Assembly (NCBI RefSeq): GCF_008974265.1
Contig: NZ_BKZW01000002.1
Coordinates: 248,001-312,000, forward strand
From: Dictyobacter vulcani
GTDB lineage: Bacteria > Chloroflexota > Ktedonobacteria > Ktedonobacterales > Ktedonobacteraceae
Length of the DNA: 64,000 nt
Direction: 5' to 3'
Shown here: positions 18,783-27,326 of the stretch, piece by piece
How positions within the stretch are numbered: the first letter of the stretch is position 1
How the letters are laid out: each line of letters begins with the position of its first letter
Notes under the pieces: generated by a model
The model's database searches: none
Seen by the model: the letters and a program-made list of their open reading frames with translations, nothing else
Told to the model about the DNA's origin: nothing
Made by a program: the position numbers and the translations under genes

Positions 18783-18980
18783 GTGTTTCTCTTCGATTCA
18801 TCAGCTCTCTTTAAAGCACTTCAATCGCGTGGCGTTAAGTTTGTGTTTGTTGCAACTAGTATTGCTTCTACTATTTATTTGGCAAGTGAAGTCTATCCGA
18901 TCCAGCGAAATCAACAGTTACTTGTGACCGAGGGTCAGAAAAAGCAGCTTGATCTTTTTAATGACAAAAACAGTGGCTAA
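18783..18980 (+). CDS. possible small single-pass membrane protein
   Basis: A 65-codon frame with a GTG start. Residues about 18-37 (VKFVFVATSIASTIYLASEV) form one plausible membrane helix, followed by a polar tail with RNQQLLVTEGQKKQ. No ribosome binding site is obvious and no family is recognised. It lies in the gap between two pentapeptide genes on the same strand and could be a small partner of either, or not a gene at all. Confidence 0.3.
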   Translation: MFLFDSSALFKALQSRGVKFVFVATSIASTIYLASEVYPIQRNQQLLVTEGQKKQLDLFNDKNSG

Positions 18981-19026
18981 TTGAGTATGTAACTGGTAGC
19001 TAGAAATTTGGTGGGAGAATAAGTAA

Positions 19027-20022
19027 ATGTCTAATCCAGAACATATACGTATTTTGAGAGAGGGGATTGTGGCTTGGAATCGATGGAGACTTCATAACAA
19101 GGCGATTAAACCAGACCTATGTGGAGAAATTTTGAGTGGTTTGGATTTGCATAAATGGGACTTGCGTGATGCCGACCTTAGTGAAGCAGATTTGGCAAAC
19201 TCCAATTTGACAGATATAGATCTTATGGGTGCAAACTTGAGAAGTGCAAATCTCGTTGGGGCAGACCTTACAGATGCATATATTTATAATGCTAACTTGA
19301 TGGGTGCTGATCTCTCTCTGGCGAAACTTGTTAGGACTGACCTTGGTAGAGCGAATCTTACTAACGCGAAATTAGATGATGCTTGTCTCATCAATTGCTT
19401 TGTATATGGTGTGTCTGCCTGGGATGTAAAGTTGAAAAATACTGTGCAATCAAATCTGATTATCACCCGTCCATGGCAGCCAAGAGTTACGGTAGATAAT
19501 CTAGAAATGGCTCAGTTTATTTATCTTCTCTTGAACAACCAAAAGATTCGCCATGTCATTGATACGATTACCTCCAAAGTTGTCTTGATTCTTGGGCGGT
19601 TCACAGAGGAAAGGAAAAGTGTTTTAGATGGATTACGAGAAGAGCTTCGTACCTATGATTACTTACCTGTTATATTCGATTTTGAGAAGCCAGGCAATAG
19701 GGATTTTACAGAGACTATAAGGACACTTGCTCACTTAGCACGTTTCATTATTGCTGATTTGACTGATCCGAGTAGTATTGCGCAAGAATTACAGGCTATT
19801 GTGCCCGATCTGGCTGTTCCCGTCCAGCCCATTTTAGAAGAGCATAAAAGAGAATATGCTATGTTTATAGATTTCAGTAAATATTATTGGGTATTACCTA
19901 TTTATACTTATTCTGATGGAAACGCTCTTATCAAAACAATAAAGGAAACAATTATTTTCCCGGTAGAAAAGAAGGTGAATGAAATTGAGATCAATAAATA
20001 TAGGAATATTGTAGGTGATTAG
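19027..20022 (+). CDS. pentapeptide-repeat protein with the same unrecognised C-terminal domain as the gene at 12720
   Basis: A 331-residue paralogue of the protein encoded at 12720-13805. The N-terminal motif is GIVAWNRWRLHNKAIKP. About 19 pentapeptide units span about 40-130, and there is no charged insertion. The C-terminal domain (about 145-325) keeps all the conserved strings: FVYGVSAWDVKLKNTVQSN, RHVIDTITSKVVLILGRFT, YLPVIFDFEK and ARFIIADLTDPSSI. The strict conservation of the C-terminal half against a variable repeat half suggests a fixed effector or signalling domain joined to a changeable scaffold. GTGGGAGAATAA provides the ribosome binding site. Confidence 0.7.
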   Translation: MSNPEHIRILREGIVAWNRWRLHNKAIKPDLCGEILSGLDLHKWDLRDADLSEADLANSNLTDIDLMGANLRSANLVGADLTDAYIYNANLMGADLSLAKLVRTDLGRANLTNAKLDDACLINCFVYGVSAWDVKLKNTVQSNLIITRPWQPRVTVDNLEMAQFIYLLLNNQKIRHVIDTITSKVVLILGRFTEERKSVLDGLREELRTYDYLPVIFDFEKPGNRDFTETIRTLAHLARFIIADLTDPSSIAQELQAIVPDLAVPVQPILEEHKREYAMFIDFSKYYWVLPIYTYSDGNALIKTIKETIIFPVEKKVNEIEINKYRNIVGD

Positions 20023-20293
20023 CTGCATATATAAAAATATAGTTTTGTGATTAAGCGAATTGTAGCATCTATAAAAGAATATTCGAGATTAAACCACAGA
20101 TAAGCCCATTGCTAAGTATCCTGCTTAGTACGTATGTGGTATTTAAATAGACATTTTTTCATAGCAAATACCATAGTATAATGATAAAATCTAAAATTGT
20201 GTGTGTATGAATAAGCAGGTAGAAAGAGGAGCAGTAAATATTATAGATCCTTAGTGCGTTAAATTATACTATAGCAAGGAGCCAATGATGCCA

Positions 20294-20847
20294 GTTATAG
20301 CTATACTAAACGGTGGATGAGCTCAAAATAACTTTACGAGGCCGTCCTCTCGGTCTTTTCGGTTGATTGGAATCAGTCAACGGTCGAAGACGTGGTCGCT
20401 TTGGCTGATGAGGATCAGGCAATGGTCTCGTCCGCTTGCGCCCTCGTTTTTTCGGTTCGTGCTAGGGTCCTGAGGGACTTTGTACTTTAACAACTCAACG
20501 ATATTCCACAGGTGATCAGTCAGACCGCTTGCCATTGCTGATCTGTTGATTATGTGTGCTTAATTGCTGGTGGGTCAGCACACATTGTAGGTCACACCCA
20601 AGAGAAACATGCCATGACGTAACGTCTCAATGCGAGAATTAGCATTCCGGCATTTCCGGGTTACGTGCTCCAACCGCTCTCTCATTGTTCCATTCAAGCG
20701 TTCAATATACGCTGTATTGAGTATCTGATATCTTGGTGTCTCTTGTAATAACGCCTGCGCTTGCTGTGCATTACCACGTAGCAGACGTCGTTCCACTTCG
20801 ACCACACGATGTTTTTGCTGATGTTTGATCACTTGTCCAATCACCAA
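20294..20847 (-). mobile_element. 3' relic of the IS1-like element also present at 43564-44875
   Basis: The minus strand carries a degraded copy of the last 40% of the IS1-like transposase. The 90-residue piece at 20575-20847 reads VIGQVIKHQQKHRVVEVERR and NTAYIERLNGTMRERL, almost the same as the intact copy. Downstream, the basic AT-hook tail and the terminal inverted repeat (ACTAAACGGTGGATGAGCTC from about 20303) can still be followed with substitutions. Similarity stops abruptly at 20847, so the 5' part was deleted. It marks an older insertion of the same IS family. Confidence 0.8.
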
Positions 20848-20947
20848 ATTGGACCCACATTTAGTTTGTAATAAGGAGAATTATATAGGATTATTGTAAA
20901 TAAGTGCTTCAATTATGTGACATTTGTTAAGTATAATTAAAATAAAA

Positions 20948-23900
20948 ATGCATGATATGGAGATAGCGAAGCAAAGTATGGATAACGATAATGAATATTC
21001 TAACGGGATCTCTCTCGTATATGTGGTCCATGAGGAAGATGAAGTATGGCGTGAGCGATTGGATAGCCATTTGATACCGTTACAACAGGGTCAGTTAAAG
21101 TCATGGTCACCTAGAGATGTATCGGCTGGAAGTAATTGGTATCAAGAAACTGAGCTGCAGCTTGAAAAGGCTTCGATTGTGGTGCTTTTGTTGAGCACCA
21201 ATTATACGGATTCTGAGCAGTGTATTTGGTTACAGCAACGTGTGTTAGTACACAGAAATATAAAGGTGTTTCCCGTGTTGGTGCAGCCTGTGAATTGGCA
21301 TGTACTGCAACTGCCGCAGATGGTTGTATTGCCACGCAATGGACGAGCGATGACTCTGTGGGAGAATGAGGATGCAGCTTTACAAGAAATTGCACGTGAA
21401 ATCCATGCTGTGGTTACTTCACGGGAAGTTGTCCAATTTTCTCCCTTGTTGCAGGGGTTATCAATGGATCAGTACAGAGTTGCTGCGGATACGGTATATG
21501 GCCTGGTACAAGGGGATAATACTCATTTGACAATCAATAATTTTATGAGTGGGGTTGTGCCGGACGTCCGACAGGGACAGGATACTTTTCAAGGGGATGG
21601 AAAATATAAGTGGGAGGATTTTCTAGCAAAGTATCGTGAGAAGATTTGTGCGGATACAGAGATTACGCAGTTGCAGATTCTGGGGATGAGCAATCCTTTA
21701 CATGTGTCAGATGTGTACGTGAAGGTACATTTGCATCAGCAACCGCGTGTGTATGTCCAAGTCAATCGCGAGGAGAAGAAGCCTCGGGATCCGATGGCGA
21801 TTTTTCAGCAAGAACGGGTACGACTTGAGCAACTAGTGGAGATTGCAATTGATCCAGAGGTGGCACTGCGGGGCCATAAATATTGTATGGTTGTGGGAGA
21901 TCCGGGAGCAGGTAAGACGACATTGTTGAAGCGGTTGGCATTGCAGTCGGCGGATCAGAAGTTGCCAGGGTTGCCGAACTTACCAATCTATCTCAGATTG
22001 CATGTACTGGCAAGGCAAAAGAATATTGATCTCTTTCAGGTAGCAGTTGATAGCGTTTGTCAGTACGGGTTTCCAAGGGCGCGGACGGAGCGCTTCTTAG
22101 TGGCGTTGATGGAACAGGGTAAGGTTCTGCTCTTACTGGATGCACTAGATGAGACTGTGGTGGGTAGAAATCGCCAAGAGGCTGAGACGTCATATCAGGA
22201 GGTTCTCAGGGCGATCCAAAATATGATGAAGCGCTTTCAAGCGATGCGGATAGTGGTGACTTCGCGTAAGGCAGATTATTTTCAGCGGGGACAGTTGGCA
22301 GGGTTTACGGAATTGGAGGTGCTAGATTTTCTGCCGCAAGAAATTGATCAGTTTGTTCAGAAGTGGTTTCAGCATTATGGAAAAGAGCGACAGCAGCACC
22401 TGGCAGAGTCATTAATTCAAAACCTTAAGATGCGGCCACGAATTACTGCTCTTGCAGCAAATCCACTATTGTTATCGCTGATCATTATAACCTATATCAA
22501 TAATGATCAGCAATTTCCGGTAAATAGAGCACAGTTATATAAAAAATGTATTGAGACACTGCTGACACGCTGGGATGCGGATCGGTTTATTCAGAGGGCT
22601 AGGTTGGTAAATTCAGGAAATCAATGGTTGCTGTTACCTCAGATTGCTTGGTACTTTCATAATCGTGGCTTACGTTATTTTTCAAGGAGTGAGTTGCTTC
22701 CACTGATTGAGCAATTTTTGGAGAGTATTGGTTTTGCTGCTGAGCAAGCTCCAGAGGTACTCAGGGAGATTAGTAGTGAGAATGGGTTGCTGCGGGAACA
22801 GGGAGTTGGATATTATGGTTTTTTACATCTAACCATTCAAGAGTATTTAGTTGCGGAATATGTGAGTCAGAAAATGGATTTGTTATTGGAGCATTTGGGG
22901 GATTCATGGTGGGAAGAGGTGACGTTGCTGGCAGTTGGACAGACACGGGATGCTGGACCATTGCTGCAACACCTAAATATATATCGTGGTGAGAATGAAA
23001 TTCCTGAGGATATTTTTTATAGTAAGCTTATCTTGGCAGGGCGTTGTTTGGCCGCGCGACCAGTGATGAGTGAAGCCTATGGTTATTTACGAAAGACAAT
23101 TCCAGCGCAACTCTTTGATATTTTGTTTACTACTCCTTATTCTCTCTTGTGGGAACAGATTACTGAGACACTGGCAGAAATTGGAGGAGTATTTGAGGAT
23201 ATGGGCATACATCAGCGATTGCTGTCTTGGTTAGATGATGAGTTTATAGATGTAAAATTAAGAGGTCATATTCTTGCTGCGTTGGGCAAATACGGATCAC
23301 AATCGCTATCTTATGATCTGTTTGCTTTATTTATAAATAAGCGTTTAAAATGGGCTGGTTATCCCCTTGTTGAAACGGTCCTAGGAAACCTTTGTGATCA
23401 ATCTGTGTTACCCGAACTTTTTAATTTGCTTTACTCGACCAAAGGAGATTATATAGATTACAGACAGGAGTATGGACATGTAGATCTTTATTCTCTTATT
23501 GGTAGAATTGGTGGTACCTCAGTTATTGCTAAGTTAATGGCATTTTTTAATGTACCGCACTTAGATCTTCATTCAAAATTTATACTACCTAAAGTTTTAG
23601 GGCTCTATGGCACTGACACTGTCATTCCCATGCTTATAGCACATTTGAGTGATAGTCAGATGGCTAAAGACTGTATTGATAGCTTGCTACTCCTTAACAA
23701 TCACTCTGTGGGTCCTATGCTCGTTTCAGAGCTTACAAATAAAAAAATATCTATTGAAGCAAGAGCTTATATTGCAGCGACATTAGTAGGATTCAGTGAC
23801 GAAGGTATTAAGGAATCACTTATGCTTTTGCTCGATGAAACAAAACTGAAAGAGAAAAAAATTTCTTTGCATGAAGAAGTTAAAGCTGCAATTGCTGGTA

Positions 23901-24796
23901 CCCTAGTCAAGATTGGAGATAAAGCACTCCGTGAGCACTTTTTTAAGCTTGTAATTGACGCAAAAGCCAGCCAAGAAATGTCAACGGAAATTATATATGC
24001 TTTTGCAGACATAGGAGATACTTCTATTATTCCCCAATTACATGATTTAAAGGACAAAATATCACCAGAAAATAAACTTCTTGATGATATTTTGATAGTT
24101 TTAGGACAAATGGGTGATAAAACAGCTATCACATGTCTTGTGGAAAGATTTTACAGAAGTAATGATAATGAAGATTCTGTTGATTACGAATATGATGATT
24201 ATGGTGAGGACGCTTACTATGAGTATACAGATGATATAGAAAATAGTGAATATATGGATGAGGATATTGATAATGAAAGTGTTGAATCAGTTGATATAGA
24301 TGAAAGTGTGTTTTTTGACTTTGAACGCGAGGATAGTGATTGGTCATGTAATGACGAGGCAAATATTTTTAACTCGTTTCTCCCTAGGAGTAGAATTATG
24401 TCCATGCTGAAATGTATAGCTAAATATGGTTCACTGACACAAGTAATAACGATAATAAATAACAGGAATTCAATCTCTCCATCATATCTTGAAGTGCTTA
24501 TTGATAATCTTCCTATGAGATCTGATCATGCTCAATCGGTCATTGTTGATGCACTACTTGATATTGTTAAAGAGGATGATAAATGGATGATAGGTAATAT
24601 TCGGCAGATAGCTTTACGGTCGATTGGTCAGATAGCATATGATGAGGAAACGGTGGAGCGATTGATTGCTCTTTTACCTGGATCCGATATAGCGGATGAT
24701 CTCTATGAAACTCTGTGGCATGTTAGTCGGCGGCTGGGGATATGGGTGGTGGCTGAGGAATCTAATGAGACACAGTGGAATATGCAGAGATGGTAG
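20948..24796 (+). CDS. TIR-NACHT-HEAT NLR-like protein
   Basis: About 1282 residues; the start among ATG 20948, 20957 and 20978 is not settled and none has a clear ribosome binding site. An N-terminal TIR-like domain (about 18-160: LVYVVHEEDEVWRERL, SIVVLLLSTNYTDSEQC) has Gln in place of the usual catalytic Glu. A short amyloid-like motif VYGLVQGDNTHLTINNF lies at 183-199. The NACHT ATPase has Walker A VVGDPGAGKTTLLKRLA (about 315-331) and Walker B VLLLLDALDETVVG (about 393-406). ANPLLLSLIIITYIN and YGFLHLTIQEYLVAEYVSQ are typical NACHT helical motifs. HEAT-like repeats follow from about 700 to the end, interrupted by a strongly acidic segment (about 1070-1140). STAND proteins of this layout sense phage proteins through the C-terminal repeats and trigger an N-terminal effector. 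Confidence 0.85.
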   Translation: MHDMEIAKQSMDNDNEYSNGISLVYVVHEEDEVWRERLDSHLIPLQQGQLKSWSPRDVSAGSNWYQETELQLEKASIVVLLLSTNYTDSEQCIWLQQRVLVHRNIKVFPVLVQPVNWHVLQLPQMVVLPRNGRAMTLWENEDAALQEIAREIHAVVTSREVVQFSPLLQGLSMDQYRVAADTVYGLVQGDNTHLTINNFMSGVVPDVRQGQDTFQGDGKYKWEDFLAKYREKICADTEITQLQILGMSNPLHVSDVYVKVHLHQQPRVYVQVNREEKKPRDPMAIFQQERVRLEQLVEIAIDPEVALRGHKYCMVVGDPGAGKTTLLKRLALQSADQKLPGLPNLPIYLRLHVLARQKNIDLFQVAVDSVCQYGFPRARTERFLVALMEQGKVLLLLDALDETVVGRNRQEAETSYQEVLRAIQNMMKRFQAMRIVVTSRKADYFQRGQLAGFTELEVLDFLPQEIDQFVQKWFQHYGKERQQHLAESLIQNLKMRPRITALAANPLLLSLIIITYINNDQQFPVNRAQLYKKCIETLLTRWDADRFIQRARLVNSGNQWLLLPQIAWYFHNRGLRYFSRSELLPLIEQFLESIGFAAEQAPEVLREISSENGLLREQGVGYYGFLHLTIQEYLVAEYVSQKMDLLLEHLGDSWWEEVTLLAVGQTRDAGPLLQHLNIYRGENEIPEDIFYSKLILAGRCLAARPVMSEAYGYLRKTIPAQLFDILFTTPYSLLWEQITETLAEIGGVFEDMGIHQRLLSWLDDEFIDVKLRGHILAALGKYGSQSLSYDLFALFINKRLKWAGYPLVETVLGNLCDQSVLPELFNLLYSTKGDYIDYRQEYGHVDLYSLIGRIGGTSVIAKLMAFFNVPHLDLHSKFILPKVLGLYGTDTVIPMLIAHLSDSQMAKDCIDSLLLLNNHSVGPMLVSELTNKKISIEARAYIAATLVGFSDEGIKESLMLLLDETKLKEKKISLHEEVKAAIAGTLVKIGDKALREHFFKLVIDAKASQEMSTEIIYAFADIGDTSIIPQLHDLKDKISPENKLLDDILIVLGQMGDKTAITCLVERFYRSNDNEDSVDYEYDDYGEDAYYEYTDDIENSEYMDEDIDNESVESVDIDESVFFDFEREDSDWSCNDEANIFNSFLPRSRIMSMLKCIAKYGSLTQVITIINNRNSISPSYLEVLIDNLPMRSDHAQSVIVDALLDIVKEDDKWMIGNIRQIALRSIGQIAYDEETVERLIALLPGSDIADDLYETLWHVSRRLGIWVVAEESNETQWNMQRW

Positions 24797-25237
24797 GGCT
24801 GTGAGTCGATATTATGGTATGGAGGATATCATTATTTATAATTGCTCCCTAAGCATGCGCAATTTCTGATCATATTTGTTAAAGCAACCTCATTGTGCTA
24901 CTCAGATGACGCCTTTACTTTCCCCTGTTTGAACGTTAAATTTTCCTTGCGTGTTCCGTTGTGGATGTATGGAATTATTCTTCTGAGCCTAGCGAGTGAT
25001 GCTTCGCCTACGCAGCATTCACTTCGATAGGCTCTCCTTAACCCGAATAGCATTGATGAGAGTATTTTCATTACCCTGTTTTTTTCGGTCAGGTAGGGCC
25101 AATACTAACATTAGTGCATCAGGGGCAATACCGCGATATTGTTAGCTATTGCCAGAATGTTAGATACTTGATGTCATGTTTTACTAGTGGCAAATAGTGG
25201 GAACCGTCTCTGAACGTAACGGAATTCTCTTTACCAC
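24797..25237. other. intergenic region, convergent
   Basis: About 440 bases between the NLR-like gene and the minus-strand Bell-like gene. Imperfect inverted repeats occur at about 24997-25025 (AGTGATGCTT...AGCATTCACT) and about 25113-25152 (GGCAATA...CTATTGCC). Either could end transcription from one side, but neither has a T-run. No gene is recognised. Confidence 0.4.
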
Positions 25238-25636
25238 TTACTCTTCCTTTGATTTATCCCAAAAATTCATATTTACATGCTGATTATCACCTTGTGCATA
25301 TCCATATACATTACCTGTAACTTGCAAGTTATATTTGCCCATCGCAGCTTGTTGCGGCTGAATGAGCTTCATGATTTCCTGGGCTGCTTTTATCACATCT
25401 TGGTCTTGATCTACCTGCTCTTCTATCAGTGCTTTTTTGAGGGGAATCTTCCAGGTTTCAGGATCGCTTTCATGTTCTGTTAAAGCGAGCTCTGCTTTTG
25501 GCTTACCCGTGAATTTACTTTGGATAAGAGCCTTGAGACCTGCATAGCTATCTTTGATAGCATCGGTAACTAATGCCTGCCCTCCAGCTGCAGCACCAGC
25601 TCCAAGTGCGGTAAGAATAAGCGTTGTAGCATCCAA
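25238..25636 (-). CDS. Bell-like (putative membrane-active) protein with C-terminal amyloid-like motif
   Basis: A 132-residue protein. The N-terminus is a Gly/Ala-rich hydrophobic helix (LILTALGAGAAAGGQALV) running into DAIKDSYAGLKALIQSKF. This layout is seen in small bacterial proteins proposed to be HeLo/HET-S-like membrane-disrupting effectors (Bell domain). After a helical middle, the C-terminus carries VYGYAQGDNQHVNMNF (110-125), a Gly-Asn/Asp motif of the bacterial amyloid signalling type. The same motif occurs in the TIR-NACHT protein encoded about 440 bases away on the other strand. The inferred role is execution of cell death or inhibition when the NLR-like partner templates amyloid assembly. 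AAAGGAGAT precedes the start. The fold assignment is by pattern and moderate. Confidence 0.6.
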   Translation of the reverse strand: MDATTLILTALGAGAAAGGQALVTDAIKDSYAGLKALIQSKFTGKPKAELALTEHESDPETWKIPLKKALIEEQVDQDQDVIKAAQEIMKLIQPQQAAMGKYNLQVTGNVYGYAQGDNQHVNMNFWDKSKEE

Positions 25637-25823
25637 TTGCTAATCTCCTTTTATGTACTGTTTACACAATATATAAACGTGTAAACAATAGCATTTTTAT
25701 TCCCCAATCAGCTTATAAATGTTATAAGCTTTAATAATATTTTGTTATAGGGAAAAACATACCCAATCTGAACCTCTTATTTGCATGTTTTTACTATTCA
25801 GGATATAGATTCCGACCGAACCA

Positions 25824-26137
25824 TTAGATGTGATCACTATTAATGTCGATCGTGGAAGGTCCCAAATGAATAACCGTTTTAAGGTTGATTGCCTCACTAA
25901 GATCCACATTCAGAAACAATGTATCTAAGAGAAGCGCTTTATGGAAGTTCATATGTTGAATGTTTGTTTCCTTAAAATATGTTCTGTGTTTGTGTGGCGG
26001 AAATCTATCTCAGTAAGGACCTTTTCGTGCAGGTCTGCATTTCTCAGATCAGGCAAGATTTCTGGGTGTTGTTCACGCCACAGATTCCACGCTCTTACAC
26101 CTTCACCAAGTTTTTTGAGATGCTGTTCATTTGCCAT
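25824..26137 (-). pseudogene. relic of a pentapeptide-TIR protein
   Basis: The first 62 codons read as the shared N-terminal motif (GEGVRAWNLWREQHPEILP) and a few pentapeptides, then stop. In another frame the sequence goes on with VDLSEAINLKTVIHLGPS and TIDINSD before TAA at 25824-25826. This matches the linker region of the pentapeptide-TIR protein at 17400 (IAKHDGPSPLSINS). At least one frameshift and loss of the TIR domain are needed to explain it. It lies directly downstream of dndA on the same strand and is probably a remnant of a fourth paralogue. Confidence 0.7.
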
Positions 26138-26156
26138 ATTGCTTATGCCCTCTCTG

Positions 26157-27326
26157 CTATTGGTCGTGTTTTTGCATGATGGCTTTGTATGTTTGGGTGA
26201 GGAGGTGCGCCGCGGTGGTGATGTCGGTGTCGGTGGTGAATTTGCCGATGCTGATGCGGAGTGCGCCTTCTATGAGGTCGGTGGGGAGGTGAATAGCTTG
26301 CAGGACATGGGATGGAGCTTCGATGCCTGATGTGCAGGCTGAGCCTGTAGAGATGGCGAGTTGGTGTCGAATGCGGGCGATGAGCATGCTGTTGTCAAGG
26401 CCCGGGATAGAAATGTGGAGGTTGCCAGCTAAGCGGTGTTTGAGGTCTCCGTTGATAACGAGTTGGGGAATATGGGCCTGGAGGAGGCTTTGGAGATGGT
26501 CTCTTTTTGCCTGAATCGCTGGCTCGTCCTGGTCCATTTCCTGGTAGCGCAGTTTGCAGGCTTCGCCGAGGCCGACGATGCCTGGGACATTAAGGGTGCC
26601 CGATCGCATGCCCCGTTGGTGACCACCACCGTGGATGAGGGGGACGAGATTGGCATCTGACTGAATGAGGAGGGCCCCTGTGCCTTTAGGGCCGTACATT
26701 TTGTGGGCCGAGAGGGCGAGATAGGTGATACCTATGGTATCGAAGTCAATAGGGATTTTTCCAGCACCTTGCGTGGCGTCACAGAAGTAGGCTGCATTGT
26801 ATTGGGCTGCGATGTTGGCGATTTCTTGGATGGGGGCAATGGTGCCAATTTCATTATTGGCGGCCATGATACAGATCAGATCAATGCCTGTCTGGCAGAC
26901 CTCTCTCAGGTAGTCCAGGTCGATGCGCCCTTGTTGATCGACGTGTAGCCAGGTTAGCGTGGCTTTTCCTTGCTCTTGGAGGGCCTGACAGGTATCAAGG
27001 ACAGCTTTGTGCTCGATGGGTGAGACGGCGATCTGCTGGCAGGTGCCACGGGCATTACAGTGTCCTTGAAGGGCAAGGTTAATGCTTTCGGTTGCTCCAG
27101 AGGTGAAGATGATATTGCGCGGGGCTGTGCCGAGCAAGGTTGCGACCTGGCGAGCGGCGGTTGCAACCGCCGCTTCTGCTTCATCTCCATAGACGTGGTC
27201 AGTGCTACTAGCGTTACCATAGGCCTGGGTCATGTAGTAGAGCATACGCTCTACTACACGTGGATCCATAGGTGTGGTGGCATGGTAATCCATGTAAATG
27301 GGTTTTTCCTGGGTATTAGCATTCAT
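26157..27326 (-). CDS. dndA: cysteine desulfurase (DndA/IscS-like)
   Basis: A 389-residue PLP enzyme that takes sulfur from cysteine. Visible are IYMDYHATTPMDP at the N-terminus, SGATESINLAL (PLP phosphate site), SAHKMYGPKGTGALL with the PLP-binding Lys, and STGSACTSGIEAP with the persulfide Cys (about residue 331). ATG at 27326 is preferred over 27332 because AGGAGG lies 7 bases before it; it overlaps the end of dptH. As last gene of the minus-strand operon after dptFGH it is read as the sulfur donor for DNA phosphorothioation rather than a housekeeping IscS. It would pass sulfur to the PAPS-reductase-like protein encoded upstream. Confidence 0.85.
   Translation of the reverse strand: MNANTQEKPIYMDYHATTPMDPRVVERMLYYMTQAYGNASSTDHVYGDEAEAAVATAARQVATLLGTAPRNIIFTSGATESINLALQGHCNARGTCQQIAVSPIEHKAVLDTCQALQEQGKATLTWLHVDQQGRIDLDYLREVCQTGIDLICIMAANNEIGTIAPIQEIANIAAQYNAAYFCDATQGAGKIPIDFDTIGITYLALSAHKMYGPKGTGALLIQSDANLVPLIHGGGHQRGMRSGTLNVPGIVGLGEACKLRYQEMDQDEPAIQAKRDHLQSLLQAHIPQLVINGDLKHRLAGNLHISIPGLDNSMLIARIRHQLAISTGSACTSGIEAPSHVLQAIHLPTDLIEGALRISIGKFTTDTDITTAAHLLTQTYKAIMQKHDQ

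Noticed and set aside
24842..25030. 62-codon plus-strand frame downstream of the NLR-like gene
   Set aside because: No ribosome binding site, no domain pattern, and it contains the imperfect inverted repeat.
26157..27326. dndA as a housekeeping IscS
   Set aside because: It overlaps dptH, lies at the end of the Dpt operon and has no isc or suf genes nearby.
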